Positions 9,683-18,190 of a DNA stretch of 64,000 nucleotides are shown here, piece by piece. Made by a program: the position numbers and the translations under genes. Each line of letters begins with the position of its first letter. Within the stretch, counting starts at the first letter, position 1. The stretch is taken from contig JBBSHE010000001.1 in the NCBI GenBank assembly GCA_038253325.1, positions 1-64,000 of the forward strand, written 5' to 3'. A model generated the notes under the pieces. The model saw only the letters and a list, made by a program, of their open reading frames with translations, made no database searches and was not told the DNA's origin. Source of the stretch: JBBSHE01 sp038253325. GTDB lineage: Bacteria; Actinomycetota; Actinomycetes; Propionibacteriales; Nocardioidaceae.

Positions 9683-10888
9683 GTGATCTTGATCGACCCA
9701 CCACAGGTCGTTGCCCGTGGTCGCCGTTGGTCTCATCTCATCAGCGACGAGTCGTTCGACGAGCTGCGGGAGTTCGCCGACCGGCTCGGTCTCCCGCGAC
9801 GTGCGTTCGAGCGCGATCACTACGACGTGCCCGAGGACCGCTATCAGCAGATCGTCGCCGCGGGCGCTGTACCGGTTCGCTCGCGCGACCTGGTGTCCCG
9901 GCTCTCGAGGGCAGGGCTACGCCGGCGCAAGTCCACGCTTCTGACTCCGCGCCCGGTCGGCCGGTCGCTGCTGCGGCCGCGGCGGTTGGTTCACGGCGAC
10001 CGGATCGCGGTCGTCGGGATGTCTGGACCGGTCCCGGTCGACATGCTCGGCGCAGGTGTCGAGGTCCTCGAGTCGTGGGGGTTGTCGGTCGACGTGCACG
10101 CCGACGTGCTGACAACGCATCCGAGGTTCCCGTACCTCGCCGGCGTCGACGAGGTACGTGCCGCCGCCTTCACGGCTGCCTGGGAGGATTCGGACGTTGC
10201 GGCGATCGCGTTCGCCCGTGGGGGTTACGGGATCGCTCGCTCGTTGCCGTACCTCGACTTCGACAGACTGTCGGGTGGACGACCGAAGCTCGTGGTCGGC
10301 TTCTCCGATGTCACAGCCCTGCATCAGGCGCTTGCATCTCGCCTCGGGATGGGGTCGGTGCACGGACCGGTCGTCACGCAGCTCGGTGCATCCGGTGCCG
10401 AGACGCGGCGGCGCCTTCGAGCCCTGCTGTTCGAGCCGGAGACCGTGTCGGAGGTCCTCGGGCCCGAGCCGGTCCGGGTCGTGTCTGTCGGACACGCGTC
10501 GGGCGTCCTGGTCGGAGGTAACCTCCGGGTGCTCTGCGCCGAGGTTTCGACACCGACCGCGCAGCCGTCGCAGTACTCGATCGTGGTGCTCGAGGACGTC
10601 GCCGAGCAGCCCTACAAGATCGACCAGATGCTGACCCAGCTGCACCGGTCGGGCTGGCTAGACAAGGCTTCGGCGATCGTGCTCGGATCGTTCCGGGACT
10701 GCGGTGATCCGGACCTGCTGGACGAGGTCTTCGACGACAGGCTGGGTCGGCTCGGCATCCCGGTCATCTCCGGGTTCGCCTGTGGGCACGACGATCCGAA
10801 CCTCGCCTTCCCGCTCGGCGTACGAGCGACGTTGTCGACGACGCCGCCGTCACTGCGCCTGGCGCAACCGGGGCTCACCGTCTGCTGA
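9683..10888 (+). CDS. DUF4031 / LD-carboxypeptidase (peptidase S66) fusion
   Basis: 401 aa with two modules. Residues 1-95 match DUF4031 (ILIDPPQVVARGRRWSHLIS...FDELREFADRLGLPRRAF...HYDVP). From about residue 105 to the end lies a peptidase S66 domain (LdcA/MccF type), which cleaves L,D bonds in murein tripeptide-tetrapeptides or related peptides. Its Ser-Glu-His catalytic set is present: Ser in GFSDVT near 207, Glu in LEDVAEQPYKID near 301, His in CGHDDPN near 369. No stop or start codon context separates the modules, so I read a true fusion. Start GTG 9683 puts the DUF4031 motif at the terminus. The 3' end overlaps the convergent HD gene by 14 bp. Confidence 0.85.
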   Translation: MILIDPPQVVARGRRWSHLISDESFDELREFADRLGLPRRAFERDHYDVPEDRYQQIVAAGAVPVRSRDLVSRLSRAGLRRRKSTLLTPRPVGRSLLRPRRLVHGDRIAVVGMSGPVPVDMLGAGVEVLESWGLSVDVHADVLTTHPRFPYLAGVDEVRAAAFTAAWEDSDVAAIAFARGGYGIARSLPYLDFDRLSGGRPKLVVGFSDVTALHQALASRLGMGSVHGPVVTQLGASGAETRRRLRALLFEPETVSEVLGPEPVRVVSVGHASGVLVGGNLRVLCAEVSTPTAQPSQYSIVVLEDVAEQPYKIDQMLTQLHRSGWLDKASAIVLGSFRDCGDPDLLDEVFDDRLGRLGIPVISGFACGHDDPNLAFPLGVRATLSTTPPSLRLAQPGLTVC

Positions 10889-11618
10889 CCGGTCCGTTCC
10901 CTCCCGTCAGGGTCCGCAACTCGCGTTCAAGGTTCACCCGAGCGGGCTCCTCCCATCTGGTCGCCGGCCAGGAATGGAACAACGCCGGGAGGGTGAGCAG
11001 GTCGGCGATCACGGCTGCTCGGCCGCGCCGAAATGCCATGTCGTCGACGTGACGGTACTCGTCTCGGACCTGTCGCGCGTAACGGTCGTACGTCGCCCGG
11101 TCGGACGCCAGGATGGCGAGGTCGGCATCGCAGAGCAGTCCGGCGCGGACGTCACCGGCTCGTACGGCGTGGTCGGCCGTGACTCGGACCAACCGGGCGA
11201 CCTCGGCCACGGTCTCGCTCAGGAGTCCGCGGTCGGCCAACGCCGATTCGGCATACGCGGCGGATTTTTCTTCGTTGTCCGTGCGCCGGACGTCGTACAC
11301 AGCATCGTGGAACCAGGCGGCGAGCTCGACGGACTCGGCTGCCGCTGGCGCATGGCGGGCTTCCTCCGCTGCGACCTGCGGGCCGGCCGCGGGCGGGCCG
11401 TCGGCGTCTTCCGCGGCCCGTTGTCGGAGCCGGCCGTCGGCGTCCTCCGGCGACGCCTGGGTCAGGTCGTCCAGGCGTCGGAGGACGTACGCCAGGTGGT
11501 CGACGGTGTGGTAGCGGCGAGATGGCTCCGCGTAGCGCCGCAGGAGCTCCGATCCCAGCTCGGGAAGCGTCGGCCGTGCGGCCTGCCAGCGGTCGAGCAA
11601 CCAGGCTCGGGCAGTCAT
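10875..11618 (-). CDS. HD-domain metal-dependent phosphohydrolase-like protein
   Basis: 247 aa. Typical HD-like motifs are RYHTVDHLAYVL near residue 35, LAAWFHDAVYD near residue 100 and CDADLAILA further on. This matches small HD proteins often annotated as predicted metal-dependent phosphohydrolases; the substrate is unknown. An Ala/Glu/Asp-rich insert of about 40 residues with near-repeats (PEDADGRL, AEDADGPP) separates the first two motifs and is probably a surface loop. Confidence 0.8.
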   Translation of the reverse strand: MTARAWLLDRWQAARPTLPELGSELLRRYAEPSRRYHTVDHLAYVLRRLDDLTQASPEDADGRLRQRAAEDADGPPAAGPQVAAEEARHAPAAAESVELAAWFHDAVYDVRRTDNEEKSAAYAESALADRGLLSETVAEVARLVRVTADHAVRAGDVRAGLLCDADLAILASDRATYDRYARQVRDEYRHVDDMAFRRGRAAVIADLLTLPALFHSWPATRWEEPARVNLERELRTLTGGNGPVSRR

Positions 11619-11704
11619 GTCCTCATGATCCCGGACTCGACCGACCCATCCGCTTGGATCACAGCGACCATCCCGATCTCTGATACGACACTAGAATCGG
11701 GCAC

Positions 11705-12538
11705 ATGACGCAGCCCCCTGCCGGCCATCCTGCCAAGTGGTATCCCGATCCGTGGGGGCGCCACGAGTATCGCTACTTTGACGGAAGCAACTGGACCGAG
11801 CACGTCTCCAACCACGGTCGACAGGGCGTCGATCCGCCGGGCGGTGCGGGACGCATTCCGACCGTGAACCGCAGGACCGAGAAGGTCCAGAAGGATGTGT
11901 CTCGCGCCGGGTTGACGGCAGGGCAGATGCAGGGCGGCGGGTCGCTGTTCACCGAGCCGATCCTCGTCGTCAACCAGAAGGCGAAGCTAATCGAGATCAA
12001 CCAGGAGTACGCCGTCTACGACCAGCACGGCACGCAGCTCGGCGCGGTACGCCAGGTCGGGCAGAGCACCGCCAAGAAGGTGCTTCGCCTGGTGTCGAGC
12101 GTCGACCAGTTCATGACGCACAAGTTCCAGGTCGTCGACCGCGACGGCCAGGTCGTGCTGACCCTGACCCGTCCGGCCAAGGTGATGAAGTCGCGCCTCG
12201 TCGTCGGCGCCGGTGACGGAAGCGAGCTCGGTCAGATCGTCCAGCAGAACGTGTTCGGCAAGATCCGGTTCAACCTGGAGTCGAATGGGCAGCCGATCGG
12301 CTCTCTGAACGCAGAGAACTGGCGCGCCTGGAACTTCAGCATCCAGGACCACACCAACCGCGAGGTCGCCCGGGTGACGAAGACCTGGGAAGGCCTGCTG
12401 AAGACGATGTACACCACCGCGGACAACTACGTCGTGCAGATCCATGAGCCGTTGCAGCAGCCGCTGCACAGCCTGGTGATCGCCTCCGCCCTCGGCGTCG
12501 ACACCGCCCTCAAGCAGGACTCCCGCGGCTTCAACTGA
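11705..12538 (+). CDS. DUF2510-scramblase-family (LURP-one-like) protein
   Basis: 277 aa. The N-terminus holds a DUF2510 motif (AKWYPDPWGRHEYRYFDGSN with WTEHV). Residues 80-277 form a phospholipid-scramblase/LURP-one-like beta domain (FTEPILVVNQKAKLIEINQEY, then TWEGLLKTMYTTADNYVV). Actinobacterial proteins of this pairing are of unknown function; a membrane-associated role is often assumed. It ends 20 bp before the first of two large inverted palindromic repeats. Confidence 0.82.
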   Translation: MTQPPAGHPAKWYPDPWGRHEYRYFDGSNWTEHVSNHGRQGVDPPGGAGRIPTVNRRTEKVQKDVSRAGLTAGQMQGGGSLFTEPILVVNQKAKLIEINQEYAVYDQHGTQLGAVRQVGQSTAKKVLRLVSSVDQFMTHKFQVVDRDGQVVLTLTRPAKVMKSRLVVGAGDGSELGQIVQQNVFGKIRFNLESNGQPIGSLNAENWRAWNFSIQDHTNREVARVTKTWEGLLKTMYTTADNYVVQIHEPLQQPLHSLVIASALGVDTALKQDSRGFN

Positions 12539-12558
12539 CCTGCGCCCGCCGCCAACCT

Positions 12559-12638
12559 CAGCTTTCCCATGTTTACGTGGGACGTCTGCACTTCACCCAG
12601 GAAATTTCCTGGGTGAAGTGCAGACAACGTGGGTGAAG
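12559..12638 (+). repeat. 80-bp palindromic repeat, left copy
   Basis: Contains a perfect 42-bp palindrome at 12584-12625 (half-site GTCTGCACTTCACCCAGGAAA spans 21 bases) within a weaker outer inverted repeat. By hand alignment it matches the reverse complement of 13821-13900 at 69 of 80 positions. The two copies face each other and enclose one gene. Confidence 0.92.
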
Positions 12639-12744
12639 TCGCTGCCAGACTCGGCCGTGACGCGAAATCCACAAGTTGCGATCCTGGGATGACGCGTGTC
12701 CACCGATGACGATGGGGGGGTAGCCGGCCAGTCGTACGGATCGG

Positions 12745-13746
12745 ATGCTCTCATCCATGGACGGACGACTCGAAGCGGTCTGCGCGACCAACGGCGGCTT
12801 CTTTACCAGGGCGCAGATCTTGGATTGTGGATACCAAGACCGCGACATCTACACAGCGCTTCGCGAAGCGGAATGGTTGCGGGTCAAGCGCGCCTACTAC
12901 TCGACGGTCGCGTTGTGGACGAGCCTGTCGGCGGAGGACCAACACCGAGTCCGAATGCGGATTGTCGCGCACGAGTACGGTGACTCCGTCGCGATGAGCC
13001 ATGTCTCGTCCTGCATCGCACGCAGACGCGCTACGTTCGGTCACGACCTGAACGTCGTCCACGTGACCCACCTCGGTAAGGCGTCGTCCCGACGAGAAGC
13101 CGGGGTAGCTCACTCGGTTGCGGTCATCGATCCTGCCCGCGACGTCGAGGTCGTCGATAAGTTCCTTGTGACGGTCGATCCCCGGTCGATCTGGGAGGCG
13201 GGTCTCGAGACGACGATCGAAGGATCGCTCGTGACGGTCAACGACGCCCTGCACGCGAAGGCGGTAACTATCGAGCAGCTGCTGGAGCTCGCGCCACAGT
13301 TCGAACACTGGCCGAGGTCGCGCCATGTCCGGTTGAGCTTCCTGCTGTCCGACGAGCGCATTGAGTCACCCGGTGAGAGCCGCGGACTCTACCTGTTCTG
13401 GGAGCACCAGATCCCCAGACCAGAACTCCAGTTCGAAGTCAACACGATCGGAGGTGAGGTCGTCGGGCGCACGGACTTCGCCTGGCTGAAACAGCGTCAC
13501 CTTGGCGAGTTCGATGGCATGGTCAAGTACCGCCGGAGCTGGAGGGAGGGTGACACTCCCGAGATGGTCGTCGAGCGCGAGAAGCGCCGGGAAGATCTGC
13601 TGCGTGGGCAGGTGTACGGCATGTCGAGGCTCATCTGGTCCGACTACGGGCGAGGCCGGCGACTTCTGACCGCCAATCAGATCAAGCGTGACCTCGACCA
13701 GTCGGACCGTCTGTTCGGGAGATGCCGCGTCATCATCCCGCTGTGA
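12745..13746 (+). CDS. AbiEi-like winged-helix protein with nuclease-like C-terminus
   Basis: 333 aa. The N-terminal part resembles the AbiEi antitoxin/transcriptional-regulator domain common in actinobacteria (GGFFTRAQILDCGYQDRDIY, then LRVKRAYYSTV). The C-terminal part has a possible PD-(D/E)xK core, RTDFAW followed by GEFDGMVKY, as in DUF559-like endonuclease folds. Such proteins often occur as orphans without a toxin. It is the only gene between two facing 80-bp palindromic repeats, which makes a cassette-like unit. ATG 12745 or ATG 12757 could be the start. Activity as a nuclease or DNA-binding protein is inference from motif pattern only. Confidence 0.75.
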   Translation: MLSSMDGRLEAVCATNGGFFTRAQILDCGYQDRDIYTALREAEWLRVKRAYYSTVALWTSLSAEDQHRVRMRIVAHEYGDSVAMSHVSSCIARRRATFGHDLNVVHVTHLGKASSRREAGVAHSVAVIDPARDVEVVDKFLVTVDPRSIWEAGLETTIEGSLVTVNDALHAKAVTIEQLLELAPQFEHWPRSRHVRLSFLLSDERIESPGESRGLYLFWEHQIPRPELQFEVNTIGGEVVGRTDFAWLKQRHLGEFDGMVKYRRSWREGDTPEMVVEREKRREDLLRGQVYGMSRLIWSDYGRGRRLLTANQIKRDLDQSDRLFGRCRVIIPL

Positions 13747-13820
13747 CGGGTGCTCGATGATGGTGCGGCGGAAGGTCGGCGGTGCCCGTGGATGGCAGGG
13801 CCGTGCCGCTCGAGGTCACA

Positions 13821-13900
13821 CTTAACCCAGGTTGTCTACGCTTCACCCACGAAATTACCTGGGCGAAGCGTAGACGTCCCACGTTAACCTGGGAAAGCTG
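13821..13900 (-). repeat. 80-bp palindromic repeat, right copy (inverted)
   Basis: Inverted partner of 12559-12638. Its stem differs from the left copy at paired positions: left GTCTGCACTTC/GAAGTGCAGAC, right GTCTACGCTTC/GAAGCGTAGAC. The changes on one arm are thus compensated on the other. Three unpaired mismatches near the centre make this copy slightly imperfect. It ends 13 bp before the stop of the convergent helicase gene. Confidence 0.92.
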
Positions 13901-13913
13901 ACCAAGGCGGGGG

Positions 13914-16064
13914 TCACGGCCGGGTGAGGCCGGGGACGCCGCGGCTGTGGACGATTCGCAGCGAGCTGACCGCCCGGGTCAGACAGACGTACAGCCGCCG
14001 GAGGCCGATCGTCTCGTCCGGTTCGGCTGCCGCGATATCCGCTGGCTCGACCAGAACGACGTGATCGAACTCGAGTCCCTTCGCCAGTGAGGCGGCGACG
14101 ACGCCGATGCGGGCCTCGATGTCGTCCGCCGACCCCATCACGCTGTGCTCGAGTCCGGCGTCGGTGAAGAGTCGGTCCATCACGCCCGCCGCGGCGTCGG
14201 CGACGATCACGCCGATCGAACCGGGTACGTCCAGGAGGGAGCGGACAGCGTCGAGCACCATCGACAGGGGGTCGGCGACAAGGGTGATCTCGAGTTGCCC
14301 GCGGCTTCGTCGTACGGCATGCGGTGCGGCGAGCGTGGGCGCGATGGCCGGAAGCAGTCGGGCGGCGTACTCGATGACCTCGCCGGGAACCCGGAACCCC
14401 AGCGTGAGCTCCTCTCGATGCGCCGATGGCTTGCCGAGAGCGCCGAGCGCGGCCGACCAGTCGACCGCACCCCATGGCGTGGTGGCTTGGGCGAGATCGC
14501 CGAGCACGGTGCCGGACCCGGTCGTGAACCGGCGGCCGACCGCGCGCAGCATCATCGGCGACAGGTCTTGCGCCTCGTCGAGGACGACGTGGCCGAGGCT
14601 CGGGGTGCGGTCCAGGAGATCGAGGAGCTCGTCGGCAAGGACCGCGTCGTGCAGGCTCCATCGCGCCCGTCCGGGGGAGGCTGGCCGGTTCTCCCACAGC
14701 AGCAGCCGCTGCTCGTCCGCGTTCAGCACGCCGGCGGCCACCGAGGCCAGGAAGTCCGGTTCGGTGAAAAGCCGGAACAACGTCTTCTTCGGATCGACCG
14801 CCGGCCACAGGGAGTCCACGTGCTGCTTCACGGGACGGCTCCGGGCAATCGATGCCTGGACGCGATCGTCCGGCGCTTCCCCGGCGTCTTCCATCTTCAC
14901 GAGGATCATATGCGCGAGCCGCTGCGCCAGCATCGACCGCCCGGCACCGTACCGCACCCCGCGCCCGCGGAGCCCATCGACCAGCTCATCGGCCTGGTAA
15001 GCAGGCACCCGCCAACGGCGTACGCCACTCGGCACGACCAACGCCTCGGTCGCCGGCCGGAGGTGAGACCACACCGCCCGGCGCAGGACCTGAGCCATCC
15101 GCTCGTCGCCCTTCACGAGGGCAGCGGTCGGGTCGTCCGTACGCGTCGCGGCGAGGTGTCCGACCAAGCCCTCGATCGTGGCCTGGCCGGCGTCGATCTC
15201 GCCGAGCGCCGGCAAGACGTCGGCGATGTAGCGGAGGAAGGACGCGTTGGGACCGACGACGAGCACGCCCTGGCGGGTCAGCTGGTCGCGGTGCGTGTAC
15301 AGGAGGTACGCCGCCCGGTGCAGGCCGACCGCCGACTTACCCGTACCCGGAGCACCCTGGACGCAGACAGTCTCGCTCAGGTCCGCGCGGACGATCTCGT
15401 CTTGTTCCGGTTGGATCGTCGCGACGATGTCGCGCATGGGACCCGTTCGTGGGCGCTCGATCTCGGTCTCGAGGATGGAGCTCGTCGCCGTACGGTCGTG
15501 AATCGAGCCCGGGTCACGAATCGAGCCCGGGTCACGAGACTCGGAGCACGACGGGTTCGCGCCGAGCCGCTCGTCCTCGATCGCGGTCAGCTCGCCACCC
15601 TGGAACCCGAACCGCCGTCGAAGCTCGACGCTCATCGGGTCGGAACGGTTCGCCTGGTAGAAGGGGCGCGACATGCGCGCGCGCCAGTCGATGACCATCG
15701 GACGACCTCGGTCGTCGGCCACGTGGCGCCGACCGATGTAGAAGCGCTCGCCGGCCCCGTCGGTCGAGACGTCACCAGCGCGTACGGCGGGGGTGCCGCC
15801 GGAGTCACCGCCGGATTGGTCTGCGGCGGGATGCGAGGTGCGGGGTTCGAAGTCGAGCCGGCCGAAGAACAGGGGAACCTCTGGGTCGTCCTCGAGCGCC
15901 TTCATCCGGCGGAAGAAGGTGAGCTTGAGGAACTCAGTGCTGAGCCGGTCCCCGCCGAGCGCCCGCAGGGACTCGGTACGGTCGCGCATCCGCGCCAACG
16001 CTGAGCGGGACTCGACCAGGTGTTGTCGTTCCCTGGCCAGTTCGCCGTTCGCAGCTTCGGGCAC
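13914..16064 (-). CDS. helD: HelD-like UvrD-family helicase
   Basis: About 716 aa from GTG 16064. Walker A GAPGTGKS lies near residues 237-244 and is followed by HRAAYLLYTHR. The DEAQD Walker B, EELTLGFRVPGEV and a C-terminal LRRLYVCLTRAVSSLRIVHS motif VI are all present. The N-terminal coiled region (ELARERQHLVESRSALARMRD) is typical of HelD, an ATPase that strips RNA polymerase from DNA and, in mycobacteria, contributes to rifamycin tolerance. The frame stays open to 16214 with other starts; GTG 16064 is preferred because GAGAAG lies ten bases upstream and the HelD-like region begins there. Confidence 0.85.
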   Translation of the reverse strand: MPEAANGELARERQHLVESRSALARMRDRTESLRALGGDRLSTEFLKLTFFRRMKALEDDPEVPLFFGRLDFEPRTSHPAADQSGGDSGGTPAVRAGDVSTDGAGERFYIGRRHVADDRGRPMVIDWRARMSRPFYQANRSDPMSVELRRRFGFQGGELTAIEDERLGANPSCSESRDPGSIRDPGSIHDRTATSSILETEIERPRTGPMRDIVATIQPEQDEIVRADLSETVCVQGAPGTGKSAVGLHRAAYLLYTHRDQLTRQGVLVVGPNASFLRYIADVLPALGEIDAGQATIEGLVGHLAATRTDDPTAALVKGDERMAQVLRRAVWSHLRPATEALVVPSGVRRWRVPAYQADELVDGLRGRGVRYGAGRSMLAQRLAHMILVKMEDAGEAPDDRVQASIARSRPVKQHVDSLWPAVDPKKTLFRLFTEPDFLASVAAGVLNADEQRLLLWENRPASPGRARWSLHDAVLADELLDLLDRTPSLGHVVLDEAQDLSPMMLRAVGRRFTTGSGTVLGDLAQATTPWGAVDWSAALGALGKPSAHREELTLGFRVPGEVIEYAARLLPAIAPTLAAPHAVRRSRGQLEITLVADPLSMVLDAVRSLLDVPGSIGVIVADAAAGVMDRLFTDAGLEHSVMGSADDIEARIGVVAASLAKGLEFDHVVLVEPADIAAAEPDETIGLRRLYVCLTRAVSSLRIVHSRGVPGLTRP

Positions 16065-16141
16065 AGTCGCCGATCTTCTCACGGACTCAGTCGGGACCCA
16101 ACTGCTTTCGCGGTACTCGGCCTCGGGACCGACGTGGACGG

Positions 16142-16187
16142 GGATGCCGGGGAACAGGCAGAGAGGATGCCGGGAAACAGGCAGAGA
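16142..16187 (+). repeat. 23-bp tandem duplication upstream of helD
   Basis: Two adjacent 23-bp units (16142-16164 and 16165-16187) differ at one base. They lie in the 5' region of the minus-strand helicase, between it and the CGNR regulator, and would be coding only if the longest helicase start were used. Confidence 0.85.
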
Positions 16188-16245
16188 GCGGTCAACCAGG
16201 CCAGGACGTGTCAAGGCCGGCTGGACGGGAACTGGACGGGACGTC

Positions 16246-16773
16246 TCAGACGGATTCCGACGACTTCAGCCGGGCACGGTACGCCGCGACGTTGGCTCGG
16301 GTGGAGCACCGGTCGGAGCAGTAACGACGGGACCGGTTCGGCGACGTGTCGACGAAGACGTTGGAGCACCGGTCCGCCTGACACACACCGAACCGGCTGG
16401 CCCCGAAGTCGACGACGATCATGGCGAGCCCGAGCAGCGCCTCGGCGGTCAGATGGGCCGCGACCGACGATGAGCGGTCAGCCACGTGCAGATGCCATGA
16501 GTCGCTGTCGCGGCCGGCGATACGGGGTGAGACCGGATGCTTGGACAACAGCTCGTTGAGCAGCTCCACCGCCGCTAACTCGTCGCCCCGGTCGGACGCT
16601 GCGAACACGGCCCGCAGGTCACGCTGGACCTTGGCGATGCGCAGAATGTCCTTCTCGCAAAGGCGAGGAAGCAGGAACCGACGTGTGCCAAGGAGTGTCT
16701 CGACATCGTCGAGCGACGCTATCTCGGCATTCGTCAACGCGACCGCGCGCTCGGCGTAACGCACGAAGTCCAT
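16246..16773 (-). CDS. ABATE/CGNR-type zinc-finger regulator
   Basis: 175 aa. The N-terminal half fits the ABATE domain (FVRYAERAVALTNAE...). The C-terminal zinc finger is CQADRCSNVFVDTSPN followed by RRYCSDRCSTRANVAAYRAR. In most relatives the last cysteine block reads CGNR; here it is CSTR, which keeps the four cysteines but changes the name-giving motif. These proteins are putative stress-related transcription regulators. It is transcribed in the same direction as helD, 181 bp ahead of the chosen helD start. Confidence 0.85.
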   Translation of the reverse strand: MDFVRYAERAVALTNAEIASLDDVETLLGTRRFLLPRLCEKDILRIAKVQRDLRAVFAASDRGDELAAVELLNELLSKHPVSPRIAGRDSDSWHLHVADRSSSVAAHLTAEALLGLAMIVVDFGASRFGVCQADRCSNVFVDTSPNRSRRYCSDRCSTRANVAAYRARLKSSESV

Positions 16774-16939
16774 GGGGCAGAGCGTACGCGAGCCGGCATC
16801 GGGCCGGTAATGGACGAGAGCGTCTGGTGAGTCTTACATTCGCTGGGCTCCCGGGACTCCGGTCCGTCCCGGCGTCGCCCGGTGCGACCCGCCAGCCATG
16901 GCATGCTGTCTCCTGGCACCAACGGAAGGGGTCTGAACG

Positions 16940-18190
16940 ATGGCGCTCATCCAGGCGCGCAGTCTCTCGAAATCGTTCAAGGGCAAGAGCGCGGTACGCG
17001 GGCTGTCGTTCGACGTCAGCCCCGGTTCGGTGACCGGGTTCCTGGGCCCGAACGGCGCCGGGAAGTCGACGACGATCCGCCTGATGCTCGGACTCGACAA
17101 CGGTGAAGGTACGACGACGTACGACGGGCGAAGGTACACCGACCTCCGCGACCCCCTGCGGCACGTTGGAACGGTGTTGGACGCCAAGCCGTTCCACCCG
17201 ACGCGCACGGCCGCGAACCACCTGCGCATGGTCGCTGCGGCGAACGGGATACCCAAGACCCGCGTGTACGACGTCATCAACCTGGTGGGTCTCGGCGACG
17301 TGGCCAACAACAAGCCGAAGACGTTCTCGCTCGGGATGGGTCAGCGACTCGGGCTGGCCTGCGCCCTGCTCGGCGACCCGGGGACGCTCATCCTCGACGA
17401 ACCCGCCAACGGCCTGGATCCCCAGGGTGTGCACTGGCTGCGCAACCTGCTGAAGCAGTTGTCGTCCCAGGGCCGATCGATTCTTGTCTCGAGCCACCTG
17501 CTCGCGGAGATGGCCCTGATGGCCGACTCGTTGGTCGTGATCGGCCGCGGGCAGCTGATCGCCAGCGGCAGGATGAACGACTTCATCGGCTCGTCACATC
17601 GCAACGCCGTCGTCGTCCGCGTCGACGATCCCCAGCGACTCACCGCCGAGCTGCGTGCGAGAAACGCCACGGTGGTGCCTGAGGCGGACGGCAAGCTTGC
17701 CATCACGGGCATGGGCTCGGATGCCGTAGGGGGCCTCGCGCACGAGCTGGGGATCCGCATCTACGAGCTCAGCAACCGCGAGGCGACGCTCGAGGAAGCG
17801 TTCCTCGAGGCGACGGGCGCATCCGAGGAGTTCCGCGCGTCGATGGGCTTCGGCGGACCCACACAGTTCGGAGCGTCGCCCGGCGGCTACGGTGCCCCGC
17901 CCCCGGGTTACGGACCGCCGCCTGGCTATGGCCAAGGGCCGCAGGGCTACGGTTCCCCGCCCCCTGGCTACGGTTCTCCCGCCCCGGAACACGGCGCCCC
18001 GCCTCCCGGTGGCCAAGGGCAACCGGGCTACGGTTCGCCGCCGCCCGGGTATGGCCCCCCGCCTCCCGGTGGCCAAGGGCCACCCGGGTACGGTCAGCAG
18101 GACCCGCAAGCGTCCGGTCAACCCTCGCCCTCGAATACCGGTGCCTCCACCCCGCCGCGCGAGACAAGCCCCGACGGAGGTGACCGATGA
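16940..18190 (+). CDS. ABC transporter ATP-binding protein with Gly/Pro/Tyr-rich tail
   Basis: 416 aa. Walker A GPNGAGKS is near residues 36-43 and LILDEPANGLDP is the Walker B/D-loop. The signature motif is FSLGMGQRLGLA, as in DrrA/CcmA-type drug and bacitracin exporters. Residues from about 310 are a low-complexity tail of GYGSPPPGYG- and PPPGGQG-type repeats, unusual for an ABC ATPase and likely disordered. It overlaps the permease gene by 4 bp (ATGA), so the two form one exporter; substrate unknown. Confidence 0.9.
   Translation: MALIQARSLSKSFKGKSAVRGLSFDVSPGSVTGFLGPNGAGKSTTIRLMLGLDNGEGTTTYDGRRYTDLRDPLRHVGTVLDAKPFHPTRTAANHLRMVAAANGIPKTRVYDVINLVGLGDVANNKPKTFSLGMGQRLGLACALLGDPGTLILDEPANGLDPQGVHWLRNLLKQLSSQGRSILVSSHLLAEMALMADSLVVIGRGQLIASGRMNDFIGSSHRNAVVVRVDDPQRLTAELRARNATVVPEADGKLAITGMGSDAVGGLAHELGIRIYELSNREATLEEAFLEATGASEEFRASMGFGGPTQFGASPGGYGAPPPGYGPPPGYGQGPQGYGSPPPGYGSPAPEHGAPPPGGQGQPGYGSPPPGYGPPPPGGQGPPGYGQQDPQASGQPSPSNTGASTPPRETSPDGGDR

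Noticed and set aside
12745..13746. A complete AbiE toxin-antitoxin pair
   Set aside because: No AbiEii-like nucleotidyltransferase gene lies next to it; only the AbiEi-like part is present.
14145..16004. Long plus-strand open frame (about 620 codons) opposite the helicase gene
   Set aside because: It is antisense to helD, with an Arg/Gly/Val-rich composition typical of high-GC shadow frames and no domain motifs.
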